Shown: positions 43,542 through 51,791 of the stretch, one piece after another
How the letters are laid out: the number at the start of each line of letters is the position of its first letter
How positions within the stretch are numbered: position 1 is the first letter of the stretch
DNA from: Opitutia bacterium
GTDB lineage: Bacteria > Verrucomicrobiota > Verrucomicrobiae > Opitutales > UBA953
Direction of reading: 5' to 3'
DNA length: 64,000 nucleotides
Assembly: GCA_004558035.1 (NCBI GenBank)
Contig: SFEJ01000001.1
Coordinates: 62,001-126,000 of the forward strand
The notes under the pieces: generated by a model
What the model saw: the letters and a program-made list of their open reading frames with translations, nothing else
What the model was told of the DNA's origin: nothing
The model's database searches: none
Made by a program: the position numbers and the translations under genes

Positions 43542-44393
43542 TTTTTTCCGCCTGCGGCGTCGCGTTCCCGCGAGGGCGAGCGCGAGCGTTCCCGCGAGCA
43601 GCCCGAACGCCGACGGCTCCGGAATCGCCGTGAACGCGGGGGTGCCGTACGCGTCGAGCAGATGCCCGTCGTCGTAATTGATGTAGCAGATTTCGTAGAT
43701 GTCGTGTGCGCCCGCGACGTTGGTCGCGCCCGTTTCCGGATTGTAGACCATGCACTGAAACGAAAAATTCCCGTTCGCGTCGTAAACGGCCGTCGCGACT
43801 TCGAGCGCGGCGGTATCGCCTTGAGTCGGGTCGGAATCCGTAATCCAGCCGCGCGTAATCTTCCCGGAATCCGAATCGTATTCGATGCCCCAGAGCGTCA
43901 CGGCGTGAGAGGTGGAGCTGAGCGCCGCAAGCGTTTTCCCGGTGCTGAAATTGGCGACGAGGCTCGTCGTGATTTCGTCCGCGTTGGATTGGACGTAGTT
44001 CTGGTAATAGGGCGACGCCATCGGATCGAACCGATCCGTCTTCAGGTTCGGATAGTATTGCCCGAAATACCACATGAGCCCGTAAGCGGGAAGCTGTCCG
44101 CCCTGAATGCTCCCGTAATTCGTGTAATACCACGCCTTCAGTTCTTCGTTCGTGCGGGGAACGCCCGCCGGCAGCACGTATTTTTCCGCGAGGCGGTCCT
44201 GCCACCACGCGAGCATGTTCGAGCAGCACGCCGCCCAGCAGTGATTCGGATACTGCAGGCCGTCGAGCCAGCCGCCCTCCGTGCTCACGCCGTCCGCCCA
44301 GTATTGGACGAGATTTTCGGCGCGGGCTTCAGGCGACGGGAACGCGGACGCGGCGAGCGCGAGCGCGGCGGCGGGAAGAACGATGGATTTCAT
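43536..44393 (-). CDS. IdeS/Mac-like cysteine protease (C66-type) with PEP-CTERM anchor
   Basis: Predicted exported papain-fold protease related to IdeS, the IgG-cleaving enzyme of streptococci. 285 residues; signal peptide to about residue 25. The catalytic segments match IdeS column by column: HCWAACCSNMLAWW (Cys52; IdeS has C-G-A-A-T-A-G-N-M-L-H-W-W), SHAVTLWGIEYDSDSG (His163) and WITDSD (Asp186). C-terminus: IPEPSAFG, a hydrophobic stretch and an Arg/Lys tail, that is, a PEP-CTERM surface-sorting signal. Start chosen for its signal peptide. Catalytic resemblance is seen in the sequence; the substrate is unknown and immunoglobulin cleavage should not be assumed. Confidence 0.75.
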   Translation of the reverse strand: MKSIVLPAAALALAASAFPSPEARAENLVQYWADGVSTEGGWLDGLQYPNHCWAACCSNMLAWWQDRLAEKYVLPAGVPRTNEELKAWYYTNYGSIQGGQLPAYGLMWYFGQYYPNLKTDRFDPMASPYYQNYVQSNADEITTSLVANFSTGKTLAALSSTSHAVTLWGIEYDSDSGKITRGWITDSDPTQGDTAALEVATAVYDANGNFSFQCMVYNPETGATNVAGAHDIYEICYINYDDGHLLDAYGTPAFTAIPEPSAFGLLAGTLALALAGTRRRRRKKA

Positions 44394-44524
44394 GAAAAGT
44401 CGTGGGGCTGTCTTCTTTTCGTCATGTTGCCGCGCAAGATAAGGAAAGGACGTTCCCGCGCAAGCGAAAAAGTTTCGTGCGGGAACGGCTCGGCGCGGGC
44501 TCGGGAACGCGGAATCTTTTTTCG

Positions 44525-44553
44525 TTGAAAGTGCGGACGTTCCCGCGCAGAAT
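44525..44553 (+). promoter_or_regulatory. Candidate glgB promoter
   Basis: TTGAAA (44525-44530), 17-base spacer, CAGAAT (44548-44553). Gives a leader of about 87 bases. It lies in the 253-base divergent gap between the IdeS-like gene and glgB, which also holds several GGGAACG motifs. Confidence 0.4.
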
Positions 44554-44646
44554 ACGCGACGATTCGGGCGCAGCGCCCGGGTTCGCGCGGAAAGCGCGTC
44601 AACCGAAAATCCCCTCATTCGTCAACCCCACTGTTTTCAAAAAAAT

Positions 44647-46851
44647 ATGATTATCTCCGAAGCAGAACTTCAGTCCTTCACCGGCGTCGTTCAGTCGCAT
44701 CCGCATGATTTCCTGGGCATGCACCAGGCGACCGTGGACGGCAAGCAGGGCGTCGTCGTGCGCGCTTATCTGCGCGACGCGAAGGCCGTTTCCGTAAAGA
44801 ATCTCAAGACCGGCAAGGCGACGGCGATGACGCGCCTTTCCGAGGACGGATTTTTCGAAGCGTGGTATCCGCGCACGAAGGAGCTTTTCGGCTATCGTCT
44901 GCTTGTCGAGAGCTACGCGGGAACGCGTTCGGAAATCGCGGATCCGTACTGCTTCCTGCCGACGATCACGGACAGCGATCTTTATCTGATCAATCAGGGC
45001 ACGGACCACCGCGTGTACGAAAAGCTCGGCTCGCACGTGCGCGAGATCGGCGGCGTGAAGGGCGTCTCGTTCGCGGTGTGGGCGCCGTCGGCGCGGCGCG
45101 TTTCCGTGGTCGGCGACTTCAACGGCTGGGACGGGCGCTACCACCCGATGCGCATGCTCGGCGCGTCCGGCATCTGGGAGATCTTCATTCCCGGCGTTTC
45201 CGCGGGCGCGAAATACAAGTTCGAGCTGCTGAATCAGTACGACCCGACGCCGTACTGCAAGATCGACCCCTACGCGATTTCGTTCGAGCCGCCGCCGAAC
45301 AACGCGTGTATCGTCCGCGACGTCTCCGGATTTTCCTGGAAGGACGCCGCGTGGATCGCCGCGCGCGACAAGACGAACTGGCAGGAAAAGCCCGTCTCCG
45401 TCTATGAAATGCACCTCGATTCGTGGAAGCGCGTTCCCGAAGAGGACAACCGCCCGCTCAACTACCGCGAGCTCGGCGTCGAGCTGGCGAAATACTGCAA
45501 GGACATGGGCTTCACGCACGTCGAAATGCTCCCGCCGACGGAATATCCGTTCCCGCCGTCGTGGGGCTACCAGGTCACGGGCTTCTACGCGCCGACCTGC
45601 CGCTACGGCACGCCGGAGGACTTCATGGCGATGGTGGACACGCTGCACGCGAACGGCATCGGCGTCATCATCGACTGGGTGCCCGCGCACTTCCCGCGCG
45701 ACGACTGGGCGCTTTCCGGCTACGACGGCACGCACCTTTACGACCACGCCGACCCGCGCCAGGGCGCGCAGCCGGACTGGGGCACGCTGCTCTTCAATTT
45801 CGGCCGCTGCGAAGTGCGCGGCTTCCTGATCGGCTCCGCGCTCTCGTGGATCAACCGCTTCCATGTGGACGGTCTGCGCGTGGACGCCGTCGCGGCGATG
45901 CTTTATCTGGACTATTCCCGCAAGGACGGGGAATGGATTCCGAACCGCTACGGAGGCAAGGAGAACATTGAGGCGATCGAGTTCCTGCGCACCGTGAACG
46001 ACGTCGTGCACCAGTACCACCCGGGCGCGATCACGATCGCGGAAGAATCGACTTCGTTCGCGGGCGTCACGCGCCCGACCAAGGATTTCGGGCTCGGCTT
46101 CGACTTCAAATGGGCGATGGGCTGGATGCACGACACGCTCGCCTACATGAAGGAGGATCCGCTGAACCGCAAGTACCACCACAACAAGCTGACGTTCGCG
46201 ATGCTCTACCAGTATTCCGAAAAGTTCATGCTCGCGCTTTCGCACGACGAGGTCGTCCACGGGAAATGCTCGCTGATCAACAAGATGCCGCAGCCCGACA
46301 TGTCCGGCAAGTCCGCGAACCTGCGTGCGCTGCTCGGCTACATGTGGACCTGGCCCGGAAAGAAGACGCTCTTCATGGGCGGCGAGTTCGGCCAGTCGCA
46401 CGAATGGAAATACGACGGCTCGCTCGATTGGCATCTGCTCCAGTACATGGACCACAAGGGCGTGCAGAACGCCGTGCGCGATCTGAACAAGCTCTACAAG
46501 GAATCGCCGGAAATCGCCGCGCTCGACCAGGATTACCGCGGCTTCGAGTGGATCAACGCGAACGACGGCGACAATTCCGTGCTCTCCTACGTGCGCAAGA
46601 GCCTCGACGGCAAGACGCTCTGGGTCGTGCTCTGCAACTTCACGCCGGTCGCGCGCACCTACCGCGTCGGCGTTCCCGCGGAAGGGCATTGGGACGAAGT
46701 GTTCAATTCCGACGCCGAATGCTACGGCGGTTCGGGACAGGGCAATTTCGGCGGCGTCGATTCCGAAGCCAAGCCGTGGAACGACCGCCCGAACTCCGTC
46801 GAAATCGCGCTCCCGCCGCTCGCGACGGTCATCTTCCGCAAAAAAGCGTAA
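44647..46851 (+). CDS. glgB: 1,4-alpha-glucan branching enzyme
   Basis: Introduces alpha-1,6 branches in glycogen. 734 residues. An N-terminal beta domain (HPHDFLGMHQ), CBM48 (FAVWAPSARRVSVVGDFNGWDG), then a GH13 barrel: catalytic Asp in VDGLRVDAV (about 414), Glu in ITIAEE (about 466), transition-state Asp in LSHDEVVHGK (about 533). WGYQVTGFYAPTCRYG and FMGGEFGQ are family signatures. Monocistronic, with a promoter candidate and a strong terminator; other glg genes are not nearby. Confidence 0.97.
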   Translation: MIISEAELQSFTGVVQSHPHDFLGMHQATVDGKQGVVVRAYLRDAKAVSVKNLKTGKATAMTRLSEDGFFEAWYPRTKELFGYRLLVESYAGTRSEIADPYCFLPTITDSDLYLINQGTDHRVYEKLGSHVREIGGVKGVSFAVWAPSARRVSVVGDFNGWDGRYHPMRMLGASGIWEIFIPGVSAGAKYKFELLNQYDPTPYCKIDPYAISFEPPPNNACIVRDVSGFSWKDAAWIAARDKTNWQEKPVSVYEMHLDSWKRVPEEDNRPLNYRELGVELAKYCKDMGFTHVEMLPPTEYPFPPSWGYQVTGFYAPTCRYGTPEDFMAMVDTLHANGIGVIIDWVPAHFPRDDWALSGYDGTHLYDHADPRQGAQPDWGTLLFNFGRCEVRGFLIGSALSWINRFHVDGLRVDAVAAMLYLDYSRKDGEWIPNRYGGKENIEAIEFLRTVNDVVHQYHPGAITIAEESTSFAGVTRPTKDFGLGFDFKWAMGWMHDTLAYMKEDPLNRKYHHNKLTFAMLYQYSEKFMLALSHDEVVHGKCSLINKMPQPDMSGKSANLRALLGYMWTWPGKKTLFMGGEFGQSHEWKYDGSLDWHLLQYMDHKGVQNAVRDLNKLYKESPEIAALDQDYRGFEWINANDGDNSVLSYVRKSLDGKTLWVVLCNFTPVARTYRVGVPAEGHWDEVFNSDAECYGGSGQGNFGGVDSEAKPWNDRPNSVEIALPPLATVIFRKKA

Positions 46852-46871
46852 GAGACGGAAACGCGAATCCG

Positions 46872-46913
46872 AAGAAGTCACGAGGGACGCCTCGTGACTT
46901 CTTTGTTTTTCGC
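46872..46913 (+). terminator. Terminator of glgB
   Basis: AAGAAGTCACGAGG (46872-46885) and CCTCGTGACTTCTT (46890-46903), 14 perfect pairs with a GACG loop, followed by TTTGTTTTT. Confidence 0.9.
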
Positions 46914-46944
46914 AGTCCGCGGGATTGCGGGAAAATCCCGCGGT

Positions 46945-48651
46945 TCAGGAAATCGCGGCGAACATGACGGGGAAGGCGTCGGCGGCGGGAACGCCGTTCC
47001 AGAGCTCGAAGGCGAGGGCGCCCTGCCAGGCGAGCATGGCGCGGCCGTCGGCGGCGGGAACACCGCGTTCCCGTGCGGCGGCGACGAGCGCGGGAACGTG
47101 CGCGCCGTAGGTGGTGTCGTAGGCGGCGAAGCCGTCGCGGAAGAGTTCCGGCGGGAACGGCGACGGGTCGCCGGGCTTCAGCCCGAGCGGAGTGGCGTTC
47201 ACGACGAGCGTTTTTCCCTCGCCGCGGAAATCGCGGATTTCGTCAGGAGAAAGAACGGAAATTTTCGGGGAAGCGACATTCTTGTCGCTTGTCGGAATCC
47301 GTTTTAAGGAAATTTCCTTGGAGGGGTTTTCATGAAGCGACTGGAAAGTCGCTTCCCCGGAATCCCCGGAAAGGGCGTCCTGCACATTCCTAAAAAGCTC
47401 CGGACTGTTGTAGCGCATATATTTCATGACTCGCGCGAAATGCGTTTCGTCGCGAATCAGCGTGTCCCAGGATTCTTTTTGCCAAAGTGTTCCCGCGCTT
47501 CCGAGGCGTCTGTTGATTTCCCGCGCGCAAAATCCCTTCCACGAACGCAGAATCTCCGGAATTTTGTTTTCTCCGAACGGAGCGAACAATACATGAACGT
47601 GATTCGGCATCACGACGAACGCGTAAAGCCGATAACGGTCGCCGTCGAAATGCTGCAGCGCGTTCTCGACGATTTTGCGGTTTTCGCGTTCCCGAAGAAC
47701 GCAGGAGCCGTGGTTCGCGTCGAGCCATTTCTGGACTCTGACGACGAAATTTTCTCTGTAATCGTCGAATTCCGCGTCGCTCCAAGGTTTCGGATGCGCG
47801 TCGGACCAAGCGGACCGTTCGTGCGCGAGCGCGTCGAGTTTTTCCTGCGGGAGCGAGTCCGCAAGGCGGAATGTCGCGAAGCATGCGGTTTCGCCCTGCG
47901 CCCAATGCGGAAGATTTGCGCGGGAGTGGTCTGTTTCTTTGAGAGGATTGTAAAAAACAGGAACGCTTTTCGGGGAAGCGACATTCTTGTCGCTTGTCGG
48001 AATCCGGTTTAAGGAAATTTCCTTGGAGGGGTTTTCGTGAAGCGACTGGAAAGTCGCTTCCCCGGAATTCCCGGAAAGGGCGCGGGCGAGGGCTTCGGCG
48101 CGGTCGCGGGAACGATTGACGATCGTGAGCGAGGCGCAGCCCTGCGCGAGCGCGGTCGCGGCGATCGCCCGCGCGGCGCCGCCCGCGCCGAGAAGCACGA
48201 CGCGCGTTCCCGCGAGCTTCACGCCGAGGCTCATTTCCGCCGCGCGCGCGAACCCGCGTCCGTCCGTGTTTTCGCCGCGCCAGCCGCCGAGCGCGTCGTC
48301 GCGCGCGAGCGTGTTCGCCGCGCCGATGATTTCCGCCTCGGGCGAAATCTTTTTCAGCATCGGGAGCGCGGCGACCTTGTGCGGAATCGTGAGATTGAGG
48401 CCGAGAAAATTCTTCGCGAAAAAGAGCGGGAGCGCCTCTCCGAGCTCCTCCGGCGCGATTTCGAAGCGGAAATAACGCCGCGCGGCGAGCTCGGGCGCGG
48501 AGCGTTCCCGCGCGGCGGCGTCGAGAGCGGCGTCGTGCATCTTCGGCGAAAGCGAATGCGCGATGGGCTTTCCGAGCACGGCGAAGCTCGGCTCGGCGCG
48601 CGTCCATGCGCGCAGGTCGGCGAGCGTGAAGACTTTTTCGGCGGCGTTCAT
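46945..48651 (-). CDS. aroE: Shikimate dehydrogenase interrupted in frame by a RAYT transposase
   Basis: 568 residues. Residues 1-192 and 464-568 together form a normal shikimate dehydrogenase: AHSLSPKMH, catalytic Lys92 in NLTIPHK, Asp130 in ENTDG, GAGGAARAIA, the NADP-type NRS, NATPLG, and Gln in AWQGALAFE. Residues about 193-463 are foreign: two copies of a repeat-encoded peptide (SGEATFQSLHENPSKEIS and following, at 195-228 and 431-463) around an IS200-like REP-associated tyrosine transposase with the HUH pair in MPNHVHVL (His351, His353) and a candidate Tyr411 in KYMRYNSP. Frame is kept throughout. The insertion falls in a surface loop of the Rossmann domain. Activity is uncertain. Cotranscribed with lpxB (14-base gap). 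Confidence 0.85.
   Translation of the reverse strand: MNAAEKVFTLADLRAWTRAEPSFAVLGKPIAHSLSPKMHDAALDAAARERSAPELAARRYFRFEIAPEELGEALPLFFAKNFLGLNLTIPHKVAALPMLKKISPEAEIIGAANTLARDDALGGWRGENTDGRGFARAAEMSLGVKLAGTRVVLLGAGGAARAIAATALAQGCASLTIVNRSRDRAEALARALSGNSGEATFQSLHENPSKEISLNRIPTSDKNVASPKSVPVFYNPLKETDHSRANLPHWAQGETACFATFRLADSLPQEKLDALAHERSAWSDAHPKPWSDAEFDDYRENFVVRVQKWLDANHGSCVLRERENRKIVENALQHFDGDRYRLYAFVVMPNHVHVLFAPFGENKIPEILRSWKGFCAREINRRLGSAGTLWQKESWDTLIRDETHFARVMKYMRYNSPELFRNVQDALSGDSGEATFQSLHENPSKEISLKRIPTSDKNVASPKISVLSPDEIRDFRGEGKTLVVNATPLGLKPGDPSPFPPELFRDGFAAYDTTYGAHVPALVAAARERGVPAADGRAMLAWQGALAFELWNGVPAADAFPVMFAAIS
47262..47377. repeat. 116-bp REP-type direct repeat, copy A
   Basis: Contains three palindromes: AAGCGACA-TTCT-TGTCGCTT, AAGGAAATTTCCTT, and GAAGCGACT-GGAA-AGTCGCTTC. 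The ends GGGGAAGCGAC and GTCGCTTCCCC are inverted to each other, as in paired REP (BIME) units. Differs from copy B at three positions. Confidence 0.9.
47967..48082. repeat. 116-bp REP-type direct repeat, copy B
   Basis: Same orientation and structure as copy A (47262-47377), with three mismatches. Both copies are open in the aroE frame and encode nearly the same 38-residue peptide. Confidence 0.9.
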
Positions 48652-48665
48652 CGTGCGGAAAACGC

Positions 48666-49862
48666 TTACAGAAACTGCGCGATCCAGCGGGCGGCGTCGA
48701 GGTCGCCCGCGCGGGGACGGAGCAGGGCGTGCAGCGCGTCGCAGTCGGCGCGCATGCGCGCGAGGACGGCGGGATCGTCGAAGCACGCGGAGAGCCGCGC
48801 CGCGAGCGCGTCCGGCGTCGCGTCGCCCTGCAGAAATTCGGGATAGACGACGCGGTCGAGCAGGATGTTCGCCATGCCGAGATACTTCACCTTGTCGCCG
48901 ACGAGCGCGCGGCCGACCGCCCACGTGAGCGGATTCGCCTTGTAGAGAATAGCGCCGGGAATGCCCGCGAGCGAGCAGGTGCGCGACATCGTGCCCGAGC
49001 TCATCAGCACGGCGCTCGCCGCCTGCTGCGTTTCGGCGACGTCGTCCACGGGAACGAGCTCGACGCTGCGCGCGGCGACGCTTTTTCCGCGGAGCTCGCG
49101 GAGGATGCTCAGCACGGGTTCGCCGGGGTGGAGCACGACGGCGCGCTTGTCCGGGTGCGAGGCGTGAAATTTTTCCCACGCGGCGAGGAGAATCGGGAAA
49201 ATGCGCTCGACGGGTTTCGGGCGGCTTCCCGGGAGGAGCAGCACGGGCGCGTCCGCGGCGTATTTCACGGGCAGACGGTAGTCCGGCTCGGCGAAGGGAT
49301 CGCCGACGAAGCGGACGTCGAGCCGCGTGTCCGCGTAGCATTTCAGCTCGAAGGGGAAGAGCGCGCCGAGCGAATCGACGAGCTTCTCCATCTTGAAGCG
49401 GCGCTTCGCCTTCCACGCCCAGATCTGCGGCGAGACGTAATGGAGGACGACGACGTCGCCGCCGCCCTTGCGCGAGATGCCTTCCTTTTTCATCGCTTCG
49501 GCGAGACGCAGATTCATCCCGGGGAAATCGACGAAGCAGACGACGCGCGGGCGGTGTTCCCGGATCCACGCGAGGATTTTTTTGAAGAGCGCGGAATAGA
49601 ACGAAAAATTGGAGAGCACTTCGACGAGCCCGACGGCGGAGAACGTCGTCATGTCGAAGAGCAGACGCGCGCCCGCGCGGCGCATGTCGTGGCCGCCGAA
49701 GGCTTCGATTTTGAGCCCGGGCCGCAGCGCGAGCAGGCGGCGGACGGCGAGGGCGGAGAGCTCGTCGCCGGAATGCTCGCCCGCGACGAAAAGGATGTCG
49801 GGGCGACCGGGTTTTTCCGGCGGCGGGAACGCGGCGGGCAGATCGGGCATGGATTTCTTCAT
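48666..49862 (-). CDS. lpxB: Lipid-A-disaccharide synthase
   Basis: GT19 enzyme joining UDP-diacylglucosamine and lipid X; peripheral on the inner membrane. 398 residues. Motifs: VAGEHSGDELSA at the start, FSAVGLVEVL, CFVDFPGMNLRLA, YVSPQIWAWK, LPGSRPKPVERIFPI, and SSGTMSRTCSLAGIPGAILYK. It implies a lipid A-bearing outer membrane. It follows tRNA-Pro by 30 bases on the same strand and precedes aroE. Confidence 0.96.
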   Translation of the reverse strand: MKKSMPDLPAAFPPPEKPGRPDILFVAGEHSGDELSALAVRRLLALRPGLKIEAFGGHDMRRAGARLLFDMTTFSAVGLVEVLSNFSFYSALFKKILAWIREHRPRVVCFVDFPGMNLRLAEAMKKEGISRKGGGDVVVLHYVSPQIWAWKAKRRFKMEKLVDSLGALFPFELKCYADTRLDVRFVGDPFAEPDYRLPVKYAADAPVLLLPGSRPKPVERIFPILLAAWEKFHASHPDKRAVVLHPGEPVLSILRELRGKSVAARSVELVPVDDVAETQQAASAVLMSSGTMSRTCSLAGIPGAILYKANPLTWAVGRALVGDKVKYLGMANILLDRVVYPEFLQGDATPDALAARLSACFDDPAVLARMRADCDALHALLRPRAGDLDAARWIAQFL

Positions 49863-49892
49863 GGCGGGAACGGAATTTTCGGCGGAAAGGAG

Positions 49893-49966
49893 TCGGGCAA
49901 GAGGGATTCGAACCCACGACCCTCTGCTCCCAAAGCAGATGCGCTACCAGACTGCGCTATTGCCCG
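49893..49966 (-). tRNA. tRNA-Pro (anticodon TGG)
   Basis: Minus-strand cloverleaf: acceptor CGGGCAA/TTGCCCG, D arm GCGC...GCGC, anticodon stem TCTGC/GCAGA with loop TTTGGGA (anticodon TGG), T loop TTCGAAT in a stem with one U-U mismatch, discriminator A. No CCA is encoded, unlike tRNA-Thr. It leads directly into lpxB. Confidence 0.95.
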
Positions 49967-50065
49967 AAATTATCGGGAAAGCATCGTTTTTTATTGCCCC
50001 GCGTGTCAACAACATATTCCATTCGAAGCTTACCGAAAATCATTTCAGATAAAGGATTATCGACT

Positions 50066-50647
50066 ATGGAAGATTCTTCAATGGACACGGGTTTCGACGC
50101 TCCCGCGGATCTCAAGATTCCGATCGCTCTCGGGCTTCTCGGCCTCATCGTCGGCGGGCTGGCGCTGATTATCGTCTTCGTCGACCGCGGCAAGATTTCC
50201 CGCTTCACCGAAAAGGTGGACGCGGACATCGAGGACGTGCGCGCGACCGTGAACAAGACCGCCGCCGGGCAGGACGCCGGTGGGAACGCGAAGGAAGTCG
50301 CCGAGCTGCGGCGCGAGCTCGAAGCGCTCCGCGCGCAGGTTTCCGCGAGCTTCGAGTCCGTCAACGCCAACCAGGAGGCGCTCGCGCAGACCGTGGAGTC
50401 GCTGAGCCGCCGCCGCGGAGGCGCCCCCGCCGCCGACGGGAACGCCGCCCAGCCGCGTCCCGCGGGCAATTCCGGGACGCCCGCCGCCGCCGCCGCGGGC
50501 GGAGAATACAAGGTTGAGCCCGGCGACAATTTCTGGAAGATCGCGCGCAAGTTCGACTGCAAGCCCGCGGACATCGAGGCTCTGAATCCGGACGTCGATC
50601 CCGCGCGCCTGCGCGTCGGTCAGAAAATCAAGGTTCCCGCGAAGTGA
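50066..50647 (+). CDS. Membrane-anchored coiled-coil LysM protein
   Basis: Peptidoglycan-binding envelope protein. 193 residues: a short acidic cytoplasmic N-terminus, one membrane helix (18-39, IPIALGLLGLIVGG...), a coiled coil (about 45-115), an Ala/Pro/Gly linker, and a C-terminal LysM (146-193: YKVEPGDNFWKIARKFDCKPADIEALNP). The ATG at 50066 follows AAAGGA and gives a sensible topology. The two genes downstream run the same way without an obvious operon link. Confidence 0.88.
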   Translation: MEDSSMDTGFDAPADLKIPIALGLLGLIVGGLALIIVFVDRGKISRFTEKVDADIEDVRATVNKTAAGQDAGGNAKEVAELRRELEALRAQVSASFESVNANQEALAQTVESLSRRRGGAPAADGNAAQPRPAGNSGTPAAAAAGGEYKVEPGDNFWKIARKFDCKPADIEALNPDVDPARLRVGQKIKVPAK

Positions 50648-50669
50648 TTTCGCGTTTCCGTTTCGCGCG

Positions 50670-51239
50670 ATGAAGACGCCTTCCCGCTGGATCGTCGAAA
50701 AAGAAGAGCTTTGGTCGGACTGCAAGGTCTTCAAAGTCTTCCGCGAGCACGACCGCCATCCGCTCGACGGGCGCGAGGGCGATTTCTTCGTGGCGCACGC
50801 GCCCGCGTGGGTGACGTGCGTCTGCGTGACGACGGAGGGAAAATTTCTCGTCGAGCAGCAGTACCGTTACGGCGTGCGCGACCTGTCGTGGGAATTTCCC
50901 GGCGGTGTCGTCGAGCCGGGCGAAGATCCGCTCGCGGCCGGCCCGCGGGAACTGCTGGAGGAAACCGGCTACGCGGGCGACGCGCCGGTGCTGCTGGGGC
51001 GGCTTTCGGCGAATCCGGCGATCTTCAACAATTACTGCAGCATCGTGCTCATCCGCAACTGCCGCAAGGTCGCGGAAATCTCGCCGGACGCGAACGAGGA
51101 AATCCTCGTGCGCGAAATCGAGCCCGAAGCGCTGCCGGAACTCGCGCGTTCCGGCGGCATGCACCACGCCATCATGACGGCGGCGCTGGGCGAAATCTAC
51201 CTGCACTGTCCGGAACTGCTCCGTCCCCGCGCTTCGTGA
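50670..51239 (+). CDS. Nudix hydrolase (ADP-ribose pyrophosphatase-like)
   Basis: Hydrolyses a nucleoside diphosphate linked to another moiety. 189 residues. The Nudix box spans about residues 78-100: GGVVEPGEDPLAAGPRELLE then ETGY. FLVEQQYRYGVRDLSWEFPGG upstream and the NPAIFNNYCSIVL segment downstream resemble ADP-ribose and GDP-mannose pyrophosphatases. 22 bases after the LysM gene. Substrate uncertain. Confidence 0.88.
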   Translation: MKTPSRWIVEKEELWSDCKVFKVFREHDRHPLDGREGDFFVAHAPAWVTCVCVTTEGKFLVEQQYRYGVRDLSWEFPGGVVEPGEDPLAAGPRELLEETGYAGDAPVLLGRLSANPAIFNNYCSIVLIRNCRKVAEISPDANEEILVREIEPEALPELARSGGMHHAIMTAALGEIYLHCPELLRPRAS

Positions 51240-51324
51240 GCCCGGCGCGGCGTTCCCGCGCGGCGCCCGCGTTTTCAAGGCTCGCGGGGCGTTTCGGTTC
51301 CGCCGCGGTCGAGAAAATTTTGTT

Positions 51325-51353
51325 TGAGATTGCGGCGGGGGTGCCGTTTAATA
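51325..51353 (+). promoter_or_regulatory. secG promoter
   Basis: TTGAGA (51325-51330), exactly 17 bases, TTTAAT (51348-51353). The start point near 51360 would leave a leader of about 7 bases before the ATG at 51367. Confidence 0.55.
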
Positions 51354-51366
51354 AGAAACTTTCGTT

Positions 51367-51771
51367 ATGTTCAACATTCTCCTTTTCACAGCGGCCCTGG
51401 TGCTGTTCTTCGTCTGCGCGCTCGTCGTGCTCTTCGTGCTGATGCAGCGCCCGAGCGCGAACGCGGGCATGGGCTCGGCGCTCGGCGGCGCGACTTCCGA
51501 GAGCGTCTTCGGCGGGGAAGCCGCCGGCGTGCTTTCCAAGGCGACGGTGATCTTCATCACGCTTTTCTTTCTGCTTTGCGCGGGGCTTTATTTCGGCTTC
51601 ATCGCCAAGTCCACCCGCGGCGACGTCGCCGAATCGCTGAAGATGGAGACGGCCGTTCCCGCCGCGCCCGCGGCGCTCGTGACGACCGACGCGGAACCCG
51701 CGGCGCAGCCCGCGCCCGAGGCCGTTCCTGCGCAGGAGCCGCAGCCGGTCGAGAACGTTCCCGCGCAGTAA
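51367..51771 (+). CDS. secG: Preprotein translocase subunit SecG
   Basis: Accessory membrane subunit of SecYEG. 134 residues: helix 1 (residues 3-26), the conserved cytoplasmic loop MQRPSANAGMGSALGG with SVFGG, helix 2 (about 58-78), and an Ala/Pro/Glu-rich tail of about 45 residues not found in E. coli. Pairs with secY at 11788. Upstream of pgi by 20 bases. Confidence 0.92.
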   Translation: MFNILLFTAALVLFFVCALVVLFVLMQRPSANAGMGSALGGATSESVFGGEAAGVLSKATVIFITLFFLLCAGLYFGFIAKSTRGDVAESLKMETAVPAAPAALVTTDAEPAAQPAPEAVPAQEPQPVENVPAQ

Positions 51772-51791
51772 AAATTTTTCTGTAAATCGTC

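Larger units (their letters stand above)
47262..48082 (-). mobile_element. RAYT/REP element inside aroE
   Basis: Two 116-base direct repeats flank a 589-base core encoding the RAYT. One repeat plus the core is 705 bases, or 235 codons exactly, so insertion or loss by recombination keeps the aroE frame. Core GC is lower than that of aroE. In this frame the RAYT has no ATG, GTG or TTG of its own near its expected start, so it seems to depend on aroE translation. Confidence 0.75.

Noticed and set aside
47610..47984. Separate 124-codon frame beginning MSLPRKAFLFF in the RAYT region
   Set aside because: It is out of frame with the RAYT motifs and encodes a low-complexity shadow product.
46945..48651. 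Insert in AroE as an intein
   Set aside because: No Cys/Ser N-junction, no HN-Cys C-junction and no Hint motifs; the insert has direct repeats and HUH transposase motifs instead.
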